This document shows positions 25,726 through 38,295 of a stretch of 64,000 nucleotides of DNA, in pieces. The stretch's first letter is position 1, and every line of letters begins with the position of its first letter. Position numbers and translations under genes: made by a program. The stretch is from NCBI GenBank assembly GCA_964059195.1, contig CAXKWD010000005.1, positions 41,927,825-41,991,824 of the forward strand, in the 5' to 3' direction. Below the pieces are notes generated by a model, which had not been told where the DNA came from, did not search any database, and saw only the letters and a program-made list of their open reading frames with translations. The stretch is from Ectobius pallidus (taxonomy: Eukaryota; Arthropoda; Insecta; Blattodea; Ectobiidae).

Positions 25726-26766
25726 TATGACGAAAGCCTATCATCATGAAAATGTGTATCCTCTAATGTTGGTCTTAAAACAAAAATAATCGTTTAGTCA
25801 AGACTCAAGAGTTTTTAAACGCCGGTTATATTAAAACCCAACTGTTCAAAACAAAGGCGATTTTAAAGGATTCTAATACCCTTTAGCCAGCAGAGACAGC
25901 CATTTGCAGAAAATCCCTCAGATATTAATCCTACGCAATGACGTCAGGAGTGTGAGCGTAGTGTTCTGATCAGAGCGCCATTATGTCCACTTGACAGAGC
26001 TCATCTTTTATTTTTGTGTGTTTAAAGGACAAGGCTGAATATAAGCTACTTCATAATTGAAATTCTCAACCGAACTTTTTTAAAGACTTACTTATACGTT
26101 CAGATATGCAATGCGGTAAATAATTCCACTCCGCTTGTCCAGCAAGCTTAAAATAATAACATGCCTTGCTTTTCGATTTACATGCCCCGAAATCTATTAA
26201 AATGGGAAGTGTAATGTGTGATGACAAAAAGTAATATCGCTGTCTTTCATTTTGAGAGTAGCAATAAGTTCAACAGTTCATAAATTAAAAATATGTAGAC
26301 AATATTATAGTATCTACTTTCTCTCTACCTTTACAGACAGCTAGCAGCAAGTGAACAAAACGATGTATATGCCAATATTGCTACTACTACTATTACTAAT
26401 AACAATAATAATAATAATAAATGTACTTATTCATGCTTTATTGATCACAATTTTGGGCTTCTTAATTAGCAATGAAGAATATAAATAATTATAGAATCAA
26501 ATTTAGCTGTATACTGAATTACAAGATATTAGGTCTACAAGTTTAATAATACTGTCAATTTCCACACATGGAAATATCCAATCCTTTCCACTCTCTAACA
26601 TCAGTCTTGGTCCAATCATTTTTGTTAAAAAGAATATTTTATTGAAAGTTAGTTTAGTTAGGTAAATAAATAAAATTAGCATATTTCCGAGAAAGATTAG
26701 GAATAGAAAATATGAAAATAGCTTTTTTTAAATATTATACTCTATTAAACAAGCAATTAGAAACAA
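25726..26766. other. No recognisable gene
   Basis: Contains a short (ATA)n tract near 26395-26422. No coding region or element ends were recognised. Confidence 0.35.
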
Positions 26767-27900
26767 ATGATGTCCTACGGTACCATTTCTAAAGATCTTC
26801 CATTCAGGAAGTTTGAGCAATATCCAATGAGTTGCCAAACAGTTAAAGATCGCCAACGAGAAGCTGACAGATGCCTCTGTGACTTTCACCATCCAAACCT
26901 CTACAAGCAATCTTTAAAAAATTACAGGTGCAATACTGACCCAGCAATTATGAGGAAAATAGTACTCGCCAGTCATCGCAGATTTAAGCATACAAAATTC
27001 GAACTCCGAGTTGAATTTGAAGAAGCCTATAACAGGATAAAATGTGAACACAGATTGAAGATGACGGACACTAAAACCAACAGTTAGATGAACTTCTGTT
27101 CAAATAAATCTTTGGGCCGCTGTGTGTACGTATGCAGAGTTAACCCAAAAACTTATATAAAATATTAACATCATTGGAAACAGAAACATGATATACAACA
27201 AATGCAACAGAAGTCGCCAATATACTGCTGTGTAAATTCATTCCAGAGGACACGAAGGACAACATTAGTCAAAAATGTATTCGTGCTGAGATGGAAACAG
27301 AACCATACACACAAAATTACTGCTTCATAACATATCCTGAGATCGAACGTATCCCAATGAAACAGAACGAAAATAATGGCACCAGGACTTGAAAAATCTC
27401 AGTCAGTGTTATTAAAAATGCCCTTGGAACACTCTTCACTTCAGTAAAATATCTTTAACAAATGTTTGGAACTCGGTGTCTTCTCTGATCATTGGAAACT
27501 TGCTATTGTGAAGATAACCTGGCAACAGTAATATGCTCCATGCTTCTCCTTACCGGCTTATAGGTTTACTGCCCGTTCTTAGGAAATGTTTACTGATCAT
27601 AGATAAAATTTTGCACAATATACAAAACAGAAAACTCAGTTCGGTTTCACACCGCCCAAATCTACAGAACAGGTCATCGTGAAAGCAGTGGAAGGCTCAA
27701 GGACGTACGGTATTAACAAGAAAATATGCTTTTGACAACACCTGGTGGCCAAGAACATTACACCAGTTAAAATGTAAAAAATTCCCCAATTATACAAACC
27801 AGTAACAAATTACTTTTAAGGCCAGAAAAGGCCAGAAGGGATCACATGAGGCTGTCCATAAGGCTCTACTTGCAGTCCCGCGTTTTGGGTTATAAACTTA
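26767..27900 (+). pseudogene. R1/I-like LINE relic: endonuclease-RT linker and N-terminal RT
   Basis: The 106-codon frame at the start (PFRKFEQYPMSCQTVKDRQR.., EEAYNRIKCEHRLKM) resembles the linker between endonuclease and reverse transcriptase in R1/I-type LINEs, rich in R, K and E. After a stop comes MNFCSNKSLGRC, like the SW..F..... segment before the RT. Further on, in mixed frames, are typical RT motifs: KCLELGV then DHWKLAIVKI, then SPYRPIGLLPVLGKCL around 27545-27595, and FGFTPPKSTEQVIVKAVEGS at about 27640-27700. This is the canonical order for RT motifs 1-3. Many stops and shifts make it clearly dead. The catalytic YADD box was not found, so the 3' end may be lost or too decayed. Confidence 0.75.
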
Positions 27901-28601
27901 TAATATACGACGACCTATTATAAAATCAGCTTCCTGAAAATTGCATACTTTACACTAATGTAATGCTCTTCTACTTATTAAATCCAATAAGTTCACAAGT
28001 CCACAGGAATGAATCCTTTGAAATTATCTATTCAGGGTGCAAGGCATGGAATCAAAACTTCAGCAACGTTAACAACAAGAAGTTGGAAAACCTATTATAT
28101 TAAATTCTAAATATTAATATTAAAATTTTAAATATTAAATGGTATTATAGAAATTAATATTAAATATTTGGTTCTTATACTGCATAGTCGTTAGACTTTT
28201 GCCCTCATCTGAATCATATTGCGGGTAAGGCCAGTTCATCAGCAACAGCTCAACAAACTTGATGGGGAGCAGTAGAACCGGTGGTGTTATACGGCGTCTG
28301 AGCATTTGAAAATAACCTCCATAAAAATTGGCAAAAAATTTACACCTTATATTAATTAAGTTACCGGCATAGCCTACCTGTTTTTTAGCCTTAGCACGCG
28401 ACTGTCTTATAAAGGAAGATACTCTCACACTTGAGAACCGGTTTTTCAAAGCAAGCTTGTGTGATGACAAGTTTTCAGCAAACTAAAAGGCCGAAATACC
28501 AGAGAACGGACTATAATTGTGTTATCCAATAGCTATATTTCAATAGGCCTGTTTTAAATTATCTCTTTATTAAGTGCCAGTATGGTACTTTATGAGATTG
28601 T
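27901..28601. other. No recognisable gene
   Basis: May include the decayed continuation of the LINE relic (CKAWNQNF-like residues near 28040). AT-rich ATATTAA repeats at 28095-28165. The 111-codon minus-strand frame is unrecognised. Confidence 0.35.
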
Positions 28602-29110
28602 GTGTGGGGGACGGAAAAATGTCTGTCCGTCTATTTGTCTGTCTGTCTCTCTGTCTGTCCGTGTGTCTATACGCGCCATAACTCAAATACGCTTTATCGG
28701 ATTTTCATAAAACTTTGTATACGCATTTATAATGTCCATGGAAAGAACCCTATTGTTATTGGACCAAATCGGTTCACCGGTACCGGCGTCAAACCCAATT
28801 TAGTGTTTTTATTTAAAAGCGCCATAACTCAAATGCGCTTTATCGGATTTTCATGAAACTTGGTATACACGTTTATAATGTCCATGGAAAGACGTCTATT
28901 GATATTGGACCAAATCGGTTGGCCGGTACCGGAATAATGCCCAATTTAGTGCATTTTTATGGTATTATATAACAAAAGGCCCCATAACTCAAATATGCTT
29001 TATTGGATTTTCATGAAACTTGGTATAAGCATTTATAACGTCCATAGCAAGAAGCCCATTAATTTGGACCTAATCGGTTGACCGGTACCAGAGTAACAAC
29101 TAATTAAAAG
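28602..29110. repeat. Three-unit tandem repeat (units about 146-160 bp)
   Basis: Units begin at about 28675, 28821 and 28981. Each has CATAACTCAAATRCGCTTTA, GGATTTTCATRAAACTT, GGTATA..CATTTATAA, GTCCATGGAAAG, GGACCAAATCGGTT and CCGGTACCGG-like blocks in the same order. A (GTCT)n tract precedes the first unit (28620-28665). No gene is supported; the 84-codon frame over it is an artefact. Confidence 0.9.
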
Positions 29111-29199
29111 TCACATGTTTTTTTAATTTTTGTCTACCGGTATAATTTCACAGTTAACACTATTCCTTCACATATGCTTATCAAACAACACCGTCAAAC

Positions 29200-29300
29200 T
29201 GACTGAGTTGGCCAAATGGTAACGTTTTGGACTCGTATTCTGCAGGTCCCCGGATCAAATCTGTTAGCCGGCCAATTTGACATGGATTTTTTTTTATTTT
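29200..29300 (+). repeat. tRNA-like SINE head
   Basis: GAGTTGGCCAAATGGTAACG resembles an A-box region and GGTCCCCGGATCAAATCTG a B-box, with a GCCGGCC block and poly-T following. Too diverged for a functional tRNA. Confidence 0.5.
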
Positions 29301-29897
29301 ATTTTATTTTTTTTATGTGAGTACGCGATTGTCAAGGTATCACAAATCTGTAGTTCTGCTGACGCTGGTCGATTTTAATCTGATTAGAAAAACGTTTTTT
29401 CTGCATATCATAATTGCAATTATAATTGATTCAACAAGAACATCCTGGCACTTTGATATATCAGTTTACCTGATTTTATTTTACTTTAAGAAGACTTTCC
29501 TGTAACTATTCACATGAATAAGTAAGTATCAATTTTATTATTAATGAAAAGGACACGGACATTTCAAACATATGGTGTGAAAACGATACTCTCCATCTGA
29601 GAACGTTCCTGGCATTTAACGACAGACAGGACAATAAAAAGAAGAGACCCTTAGTGAAGTTGGATGAAACCTCGCATAAAATGTGGAAACGGCTTGCCAC
29701 GCTAGTTAAAGTAATCTTAATGACTTCTCACCCCTTCTCCCTCTCAGTCGCCTCAGTAATAGCAGCTAACTTGGCTTTTTAACTGATTACAGTTGTAGCT
29801 ACTGGAGGGAGCCCATCTCTTTTGGATCATTAGAAAATACGCTATAAAACACACATTCTCCACAACCCTGACCACGTGTATGTAGTATATGCCTACA

Positions 29898-29936
<39 letters not shown>

Positions 29937-31628
29937 AGGGAAATGGAATGACCTATCTTTAAAATGTTAAATGATCACCTTGCTTAGGCGTGCAAGTTTC
30001 TCCCCATTTAAAAGGGGAGACACGTAGACAAGGTTCTGTTCTGTTCTGTTCATACAGTGATTTTTCAATATGGCGGAGTGGTCCAATGAAAATAATATCG
30101 AGATAGTCGAGGATTGTCGGCTGCTGTCCGTGTTTGTGGATGGCTAGCCCCCTGGACTGCAAAGATGGGATTAAACGAAGCGATTCTTTGATGTTCCTGT
30201 GGAAACAATGAGCGCGGTGTTGAACATAACAGTAAGCCTCAGACAATGTGCAAATAAGCACAAACTAAATTGAAATATGTAAGCAGTACTGCGTACTGCA
30301 ATGGGGCATGCCAGCTAAAGCCAAGACCAAAAAAAACAAAAACAAAAACAAACAAAAAACAACAAAAAAACAACAAAAAAACAACAAAAAAAAAAAACCT
30401 CCGATCACACTTTCATAGAGTGCACAATGAATGTCAGCCAAAGCCCAAGAGTGGGTCCGAAACGGATATGTTCAGAAACAATCACATGGTTTCTGTACGA
30501 GCTACTTTTCTTTATTCTGGATGCGGAAGAATCAAGGTCTGGTAAATAAAAGTTCACAATTAGTACGGTAGCTGCACTCTTCTATCAGATGTGAACAGAA
30601 ACTAGCATGCATCTACAACAATCATGAGACAAGAGACTAGATGCATGCGTTAGCCTATATGTTGCATGCGTACAAGAGTGGGAAGAGGCACAACAACTAG
30701 ACACTGGTGTAAATGCACTTTCAATGTGTGCATTACAACACAGGTATACCGTATTTCACAACAATAGATTAATTTTTTTCTATAATATGAGAAGCAAAAG
30801 AATAACATTATTCACATTTTAATTACGATGTGTTCCGATATAATGTATTCAATTCACATTTACTCGATATCTATTAATGATTTAAAGAAATTTATACGAC
30901 AAAAATGTCCACTTTAATTTCCCCTTCAACTTTACTGCGCTAGCTTTCCATGTGTCTATCTAGACACGAGTAATCTACGAGTACTCAATAAGTAACGTAT
31001 ACAGCCATTTATTTTAGTCATAGAGAGAGGTTTCTAAATTTACATTTTTATTAAAATCATTAAAGCCTTTTTATTTGTCAAAAATAAAATAAAAAGTTTT
31101 CCTGAAAAGTCCCCTTAATGCTTTAGTTATAAAAATCAAAATTTAGGGGTGCCGATACATGCCCAAAAAGACCATAAACCAAAACAGAAGTAAATACAAT
31201 GCCCCTTTCACCGGCAACGGGCCTGCACAGACATACAGGCAGACAGACATCGTTCCAAAAACACTTATTTCGGCTTCTAGGTATCATGAAAATGTTTTAC
31301 CGGTGTTATCTCGATTTAGATTTTTTTTGTCACGATTCTTTTTATATACACTGTGTAGGCTATTTGCGAGAATGTAAAAACGAGAATCGGAAGGAAAATG
31401 TTGAACTGTACATGGCTACTTTTTCCTAATAATTAATTTTTTGCCAAAGAAATTAAAAGATACTGTGATCTCAGAAGGAAGCACATTGAGTTACTTTGAT
31501 GAATGTTAAGGAAGAGCTGAAGAATACTGGACAACAGAAGCTGTCGCACAGCTAAGCCAATTACCATGTTATGAAACGTACAACAACAACAACAAAAAAC
31601 CTAGATCACCCATGTCCTTATCTGCATC
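29301..31628. other. No recognisable gene; several simple repeats
   Basis: Simple repeats are an (ATT)n tract at about 29900-29936, (TGTTC)n at about 30033-30053 and A-rich (CAAAAA)n at about 30328-30400. Frames of 60-100 codons are unrecognised. Confidence 0.4.
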
Positions 31629-31915
31629 AGGTCATCTGCGTAATCTAGTGGTTAGCGTTGCTGAAGTTCGAGTTTGATCCTCGTTAAGTGCTCGGATTTT
31701 CCTGAGGTAAGGAGGTCTGATACGGGGTTTTCGCAGCCTCGTGAGGGTTACTGAGGCGCTATTTGATGAAGAATGTGCAGCTCCAGTCACGAATAGCATC
31801 AATGAAAGCCGTGGGAGTTGACATGATGACCACATGCCCCCAAATCCTGTCATCTGCTCACAGTAGATGGCCCAGTTTTCGATGGAGGTTCCGTCCCGCA
31901 AGGGATGTAGCACTA
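31629..31915 (+). repeat. tRNA-derived SINE, family A, copy 1
   Basis: The tRNA-like head CTGCGTAATCTAGTGGTTAG holds the A-box and TTCGAGTTTGATCC the B-box. The body (TTTTCCTGAGGTAAGGAGG, GCAGCCTCGTGAGGGTT, CCAAATCCTGTCATCTGC) and the end (CCCGCAAGGGATG) match the copy at 37083-37350 throughout. The 93-codon antisense frame is not a gene. Confidence 0.85.
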
Positions 31916-33509
31916 GGAGATTAGTTTTTTATCTGCATTAACTGTTTTCAGATGAAATAATATTTTTAAATATCAACTTAGTCTGTTATTGGACTGCTTT
32001 CCAAACTTAATGTGACGATTTAATTTAAATGTTGAGTTTATGTCCCAGTTATTGATATTGATAAGTCCGTTTATAATACATTTCTTCGTTTGAAACATTT
32101 TTGGCACATTTTCACATTTAGACACTCACTTATGCTTATTTTGCAAATTTCAACCATACCTTTGCACTTAAAATTCTAACAATAGGTATTTTTATCATTA
32201 ATTTCTTAAAGGAAATCAAAATTTTAAAAATGCTAAATAGCAGTAAACAAATGATAAGAAATCATATTTTCTTCGAAATCTAGGTAAGCTACATTCATGA
32301 TTCATGAAACTGCTTGCGGATGAAGACCAATCGCTAGTAAATTCATTATTTTCTCCTTCGTAGGCGATTGTATCTTGGTACTGATACACTTTATTCTTCG
32401 TGCACGTGCCGTGTTTCTATTTCGTTTCCAATTTCAAGAAGCCTTGATTAGATAATGGGAAATAGGCCTAAATCCAACATTTCTTGTGGATTAGTAGGTT
32501 TTTAATAGCAACTTGTTGATTGACTTTGAGAGCTGTATAAGGCTTCATCCTTTCTCTGATTTGGAAGGTCCCTGGAGACAAGCTCAACGAAGAAAGATAG
32601 AAGGAGAGGAAAATATTGGACGGCCAAGCAGACAGCTTGTGAACGAGTGGCCACCTCGAGATTTAATATTGGAATTCGATTGAAAAGCAGCAAACACTAC
32701 AGTCCATAGGGTGAACTTATACATTCTTCCCTATCTCTATAGAAGCTTTCATTTTGCGTTACACGCTTGGGGCAATGACAAAGATTAAGTGATATGATAG
32801 TAAGACACCATACCATACCATTATGAAGGGAACTTACCTTCTTTTTTATTCTTTACAAAGTACATTTTAAACCATTTTATTAACTTTGTTGTAAATAATT
32901 ATCACAGGTAATATACGGGTAATGAGAGATCCTGATTATATCGATAAATAATTAACGAATCTCGTTCTTCTGTTCTTAATAAATATTATTTAAATTTCTG
33001 TGCAAGAGTGTTGTTGGAAGCCGGACAAAGAAGAGAGCATTGAGTCTCGCCAAAGATGCGAAAATGGAAATTCTTTGCCCTATCGCAGAGGTAGTTTATG
33101 AGCAACTGAAATCAATCTGCAATCCTTTTTTAACAAACGTGTTCTGATAATTTTATCCGGTCCTATGAGACCCAGTTTTAAGATCCAACCGTGTTAAATA
33201 ACTTTTTATTCAGTTCCTACAGTTAATACAAGTCCATGGGTATACAATTCTGCAGTTTTCTTAGTTCTGCAGTTGTAGGCTTATAGTTCTAAATACTGTT
33301 TGTGTCCAAGATCGTGCAATGATGCATTATCATCTGAGTCTCTTAAGCTACGACCTGGAGGATACTTGAATGACCACAATCTCTTTTTAAAAATTCTATT
33401 TGCAAATTCTATTTACTTGCTATTTGCAATCAGGGTAAGCATTTCTTATTAATGATATTAAATTAAATGTATGGCCTTTTAGTCGTTGAATGGTTAAGGG
33501 TTTCTCCTG
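31916..33509. other. No recognisable gene
   Basis: AT-rich; short unrecognised frames only. Confidence 0.4.
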
Positions 33510-33990
33510 CTAGGAGTACATAGGTCGATCTCTTTCCGATGTCGGGGGTCCACTTTGTAGCCATTGTGCCCATCTGGTGTTCTGGAGCTTCGTCACGTGC
33601 TCTTCCCAGTTCATTTTCAGATTGGTGGCTCGATGAAACATGTCTTTCAGTTTGATTATTTCCCTTATTCTTTGTTCCAAAGGCATATTTCTAATACTTT
33701 TCTTTCCATCTTCCTTTGGCATATACTTCGTGCGTTTCTTTTGATATTCCATCAGGTTCCACGCTTGGCACCCACAAAGTATGGCTGGGAAGATGCAGTG
33801 TTTTTTTTTTATTGTCTGCAGTTTAGTTTCTTATCTAATACAATCAATTTCAGTGTTCAAAATGCTCGCCATGCTAGCTCAATTCTGTGTTTTAGTTCGT
33901 TGTCCATATTGTTCTTGATCCCGACAGTTATCCTAGATAAACATATTCTGGTGTTCTTATTAATACTCAAAATTAAGCTACTTAGTTAAT
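33510..33990 (-). pseudogene. LINE reverse transcriptase C terminus
   Basis: On the minus strand the 5' part (33990-33760) carries ISRITVGIKNN-like, NELKHRIELAWRAF and LPAILCGCQAWNL-like segments in shifted frames. The latter corresponds to the conserved LP.(M/I)LYG.E.W.L motif after the RT palm. An 80-codon frame follows: MEYQKKRTKYMP.., IRNMPLEQRIREIIKLKDMF, then RATNLKMNWEEHVTKLQ and NTRWAQWLQSGPP. This is the familiar tail R....L...WAGHVAR in insect LINEs, with the W..H pattern kept as W..HV. It is 5'-truncated and interrupted by a poly-T run near 33802 and several stops. The plus-strand 141-codon frame over it is antisense noise. Confidence 0.82.
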
Positions 33991-36842
33991 ATTTTAGGGC
34001 TAATGTTTAACTCCGTATTTCTTATGTAACTGTACAACCTCTGAAACAACTGAAATATAAAATTTCTTCACACATGGCTGCAGTGTAATCAATGCCCATC
34101 TGCCGAGTAGCAAGAATGGAACATTGAGAACCTGGCGTGAGGATGTACATTTTATGTTGATGTGCATGTTATAGTAGTCTATTTCTGAGATTTATCTATT
34201 ACATAAATGTATTATATAAAAGAAAAGATAACTAAGGCTTTTATGCCGTGGGATTATTAGTACATATACCTATCACATGCTACTGTATGATTAGTTTATC
34301 AGAAATCCGGCAGATGAAGCCGGTGTTTAGTTATAGAGGTCTATCAGTTTTCAAGATTTACACATTCTTTCATTCTAATATAATTTAGGTTCTTAAATTC
34401 TATCAAGTCTAAAAGTTTTAAATCACTAGAAGCTATGGTTCTCAAAGTTAAAAGGCTCTGCTGGTATTCCTTAAGGCTAGTATACTCGGCGGTTTTTCTT
34501 TAACATGAAAGCGCATATGCTAGATGAACTGGCGATACAATGCAGTATTGGCTGAATCCAACTTTTCACGAATCGATAGTGAGTTTCGCGTTTATACACA
34601 TCTTCAGCTTGTTTGCATTTTATAAAACGGTGTGGAGAAGTTAGAATATCGTAAAATTTCTATATTTTTAAGCCCACCAATTTTTTTTCTGGAAATTCAA
34701 GGTCTTGAACTTAAAAAATAACGGGAAATGCGCAGCTGCAATGGAATTCGTTTTGAAGAACATTGATTTAATTCATTTCGCGAAATAGCTTTCATGAAGC
34801 TAGTTACGAAACCTAGTGTCATCATGTAAACTAGCCTTATTAACATTAATGAAAATGACACCTGAATATTTCAACTTGATTAGTGGAGCGCAGTGTCAAG
34901 TATACTAATGTTATGGCTTTTATTTCGTTCACCACTCGTATATAATTTAAGACAAGTAGTGTGTGTCTACAGAATAGCAACATATTGCTACAGTCCTTTC
35001 AAATAACTAGAACAGTTTTGGGCAGCATATATTACCTGCTACGTTATTACAACTGCCTCTTCATGCTGCAAAACTTGGTCTTTTCCAACAAAGGTCAACC
35101 ATAATCTATGAGAACATAGGCTACATAAGATCCAATCACGGTTTCCTTTTGGTAATATGCCCTTTGCTGCTAACAAAATAGGTTATATTAACCTACAAAA
35201 TCGTGTTCTCTATTTAATTGTAACAAAAAGAACATTATGGCGATACAAGTTAAATAACGAGATGCGCAGTAGCACAAGCAGAAGCAAGTAGGCGCAGGTT
35301 ATCACTCTTTTTCCTGTTTAGCTATCCCACCATCCCGCAAGCCCGCCACGTGTTCCTTAGTCTCAGTGAAAATGTGTGTGTGTATGTGTGTGTGTAAGAA
35401 AATGTAAATCCATTTTTCCATTGTTACAATGGCTTCGAAATAAAATTTTATAGAATTAGAAGTCTGTTAGAGGTGAGTTCACTGTTATAAATTTAAATTT
35501 CATTTCATTGAACTGTATATGTATTGTTATAATAATGAAAATGTTACTTGTAAAGGCAGCTGGGCGGTTGATTGCTCGCCGCTTGGCACAAACGAAAATA
35601 TTCGGGCATATTCGTATGTCGGTCTGGTGGTAGGAGCAGAGAGGAGGAGAGGAACTAGAGCTTAAGGGTGTAGACGATGCGCTGCCCAAATATTTACATG
35701 CTCGTTATATATCTTGTCGCACTATACCATAGCTATATTCACAATTTTGTAACATTCTTTGAAAAAACAAGGAAGTTCCTTGCAGTGTAAAATAACGTAT
35801 AACAGTTATGGATTTTACAAAGTTCGGACGGAAAAAAACTGATATTGGTTCTTTCAGAGGCAGGTTTACTGGGTTGTAGAACGTGGTGACCACGAGAGAT
35901 AGCAAGGCTTCAGAGACCTACGAGTGGGCGAGTGCTAATCTCACATACCACAAAAACTAATAGCGCCGGCTTTCCTCATACGTAACCCCCACGGACAGCC
36001 AAGCGTCTCTCTGTCCGCCTCAAAACATCGATTCGAACATCACAATCCCTCCGATACAACATAATCCTGCTCTAACAATACCAATTACACCTCAATCCCA
36101 GATTAAACGGGGAACCGCCTTGCCAATGTCGATAAAACAAATATTTTTCTTTTCGAAAATAGTATGTTCTAAAATTAAATATCACTATCTAATTTCTTCT
36201 AGTTTTCAGATACAGGCTACCTACAGTAGAATATAGGAAAATATTTTGAAGATTTGAAGTCTGAAGTATTCCGCGTTACAAATGTCTCAAGTAATGAATT
36301 CATATTACATTCTGAAGTTGATGTTCCCAACATAATATAAAGCGACATAGTGTAAAGGTTAAGTTATTAAGTATATGGACAGTTGGCATGTAGACAGTAG
36401 GCTTGTGTGGTAATCATACTTCAGTGGTATATCTGTTTATTTTTTATTTTTTTTTTACTTACAAACTGTGTCTTCGATATCCCTTATCACTCGCATTATC
36501 TAGTATCATTATGTTGGTTAAACGGTTGAAACAAGAAGAGTTTCAACTGTTTGAAATCTCGAGGATGAATAGTTTCACTCTAATGGAACTCAATTTTTTT
36601 TTAATTTTGCTAAAAATGAAAACCGATGTAAACGAACGGAATCAGTTTTATAATGCTTTAGGTTTGAATAACTGAATAAGAGAATTTTACTATGTACTAC
36701 TTTAAATAAAAAAATTTGATCGCAAATTATTATTTTTATGGTAAAGCTGGTACCTTTATGTGATAAAACTATGCTTCTTTTGGTGTTTAACATATGAAGG
36801 GAATATAATGCCTATAAATGTTTATTACCAGATTTTCTAAGC
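33991..36842. other. No recognisable gene
   Basis: A short (GT)n tract lies at about 35375-35396. A 90-codon plus frame at 36403 and minus frames at 35456-35905 carry no recognisable domain. No element ends were found. Confidence 0.35.
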
Positions 36843-36844
36843 TA

Positions 36845-38293
36845 CCGGGTGATCCGTCTGGATATAGATAAAATTAAAATATTATAAAAGTTAATTTAAT
36901 TGTAGGAAAAAATTTTTGCTGGTTATATTATACTCAAAAGATGGAACTTTCCATATATGACAAAACAACATTGGAAGGACAAATGAAAATCGTATATTGT
37001 TAAAATGGCTACTACAAATCAACAGCGGGCGCGATGTGTTCTTTGGTATGCTAAATTTGAGAGTGTGAAAAAAGTTGAAGACCGCCTGCGTGGTCTTGTG
37101 GTTAGCCCGGGTTCGATCCCCGGTACCTCCTCTGATTTTTCTGAGGTAGGGAGGTCTGGAACGGGCTACACTCAGCCTCGTGGTTCAAATTCAGGAGCTA
37201 CTTGATAGAGAAGTAGCGGCTCCGGTCTTGGAAACCAACATTAACGGCCATGGGTGTTGGCATGCTGACCATATGCCCCAATCCTGTCATCTGCCTTTGG
37301 TAGATGGCGCAGTGGTCGGGTGGTAGGCCTTGTCCCTTCAGGGATGTTACCCCATGTAGCCTACCTAAATATGATTCCATAATATTGTGTTATCGAAAAT
37401 AATTTTAAAAAACATGCAGGAGGTTGCAGAAGAAACCCAGTAAGAGAAGAAGCTATCACTGAAGATTTGACAAGGAGTCCTACGAAAAGTTTAAGACGAC
37501 TGTCAACAGAGATGAATGTATCATATATGCCATGACAGCATATTGTTCGAAAGTACCTGAAACTGTACTCATTTCACTTACAACGTCTACAGGCCTTACG
37601 TGATGAGGGTCATGAAGCTCGTTTTCATTTGACGGCTTCTTAAACAAATAGGTATTTATAGACGAAGGTACTTTTCATGTCGGCGGGAGAGTAAATATGC
37701 ACAACTGCATTATTTGGACAAGGTAAAATCCACAAGTATCCTAGAGCTTGAAAGATCACGTCCAAAAGTTAACGTACGGTGTGGAGTGAGCCGCAAAGTG
37801 TATGGATCATTCTTCTTTGCGGAAAAGACAATACGCCATGCTCTTATTTGGATATGTTGCAGTTGTTTCTGGTTTCACAAATTGAGCAAAACAACTATAT
37901 AAACATTGTATTCCAGCAAGATGGTGCACCCCTCATGGGCATGGGAGGTTCGTAATTTTCTAAATGCCACCTTCAATGGTGGCCCACAAACTCCCCAGCT
38001 CTAACCCCTCCTGACTTCTTTGTGTGGGATTTTGTTAGAAACCCAGGAACATTGAAGATCTGAGAGTAAAAATTACTCAAGCTTTTCAATAAATCACCCC
38101 TCTTATGTTACCAAGGACATGGGCTGAATTGTATCACCGTTATGAGTTATGCAGAGTGTGCAGTGGAGATTATGTTGAGCACTGAGGAATATCCCATCTT
38201 TCAGTGTTGTATGCAAAAGTTTCAACAAATAAAGTTAAGTATCAAATGTTTTACAGTGTTTTTATTTTATCCATACCCGAACGGATCACCCTG
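36845..38293 (+). mobile_element. Tc1/mariner-superfamily element with DUF4817-like N terminus, SINE-interrupted
   Basis: Inverted ends start C(C/A)GGGTGATCCG and stay paired for about 35 bases. They are flanked by TA at 36843-36844 and 38294-38295, the mariner target duplication. The coding remnant begins MATTNQQRARCVLWYAKFES at 37005, like the DUF4817 N terminus of insect transposases, and is cut by a SINE at about 37083. Later pieces in mixed frames hold the three catalytic motifs: FIDEGTFHVGG (about 37655), then RPKVNVRCGVSRKVYGSFFF, then QQDGAP (Asp codon 37920-37922) and LTPPDFF (Asp codon 38013-38015). Only 30 residues separate the last two Asp residues, suggesting a small deletion. 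Multiple stops make it inactive. Confidence 0.88.
37083..37350 (+). repeat. tRNA-derived SINE, family A, copy 2 (inside the mariner element)
   Basis: The head GCCTGCGTGGTCTTGTGGTT has the A-box and GGGTTCGATCCCCGGTACC the B-box. The body matches 31629-31915, including TTTTTCTGAGGTAGGGAGG, CAATCCTGTCATCTGCC and the end TTCAGGGATG. It splits the transposase right after its first 25 codons, so it inserted later than the mariner. Confidence 0.88.
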
Positions 38294-38295
38294 TA

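Noticed and set aside
28675..29105. Regularly spaced repeats that could suggest a CRISPR array
   Set aside because: Only three units of about 150 bases, conserved across most of their length, in a eukaryotic context with no cas genes.
33564..33989. 141-codon plus-strand frame
   Set aside because: It is antisense to the LINE C terminus on the minus strand, whose motifs are clear.
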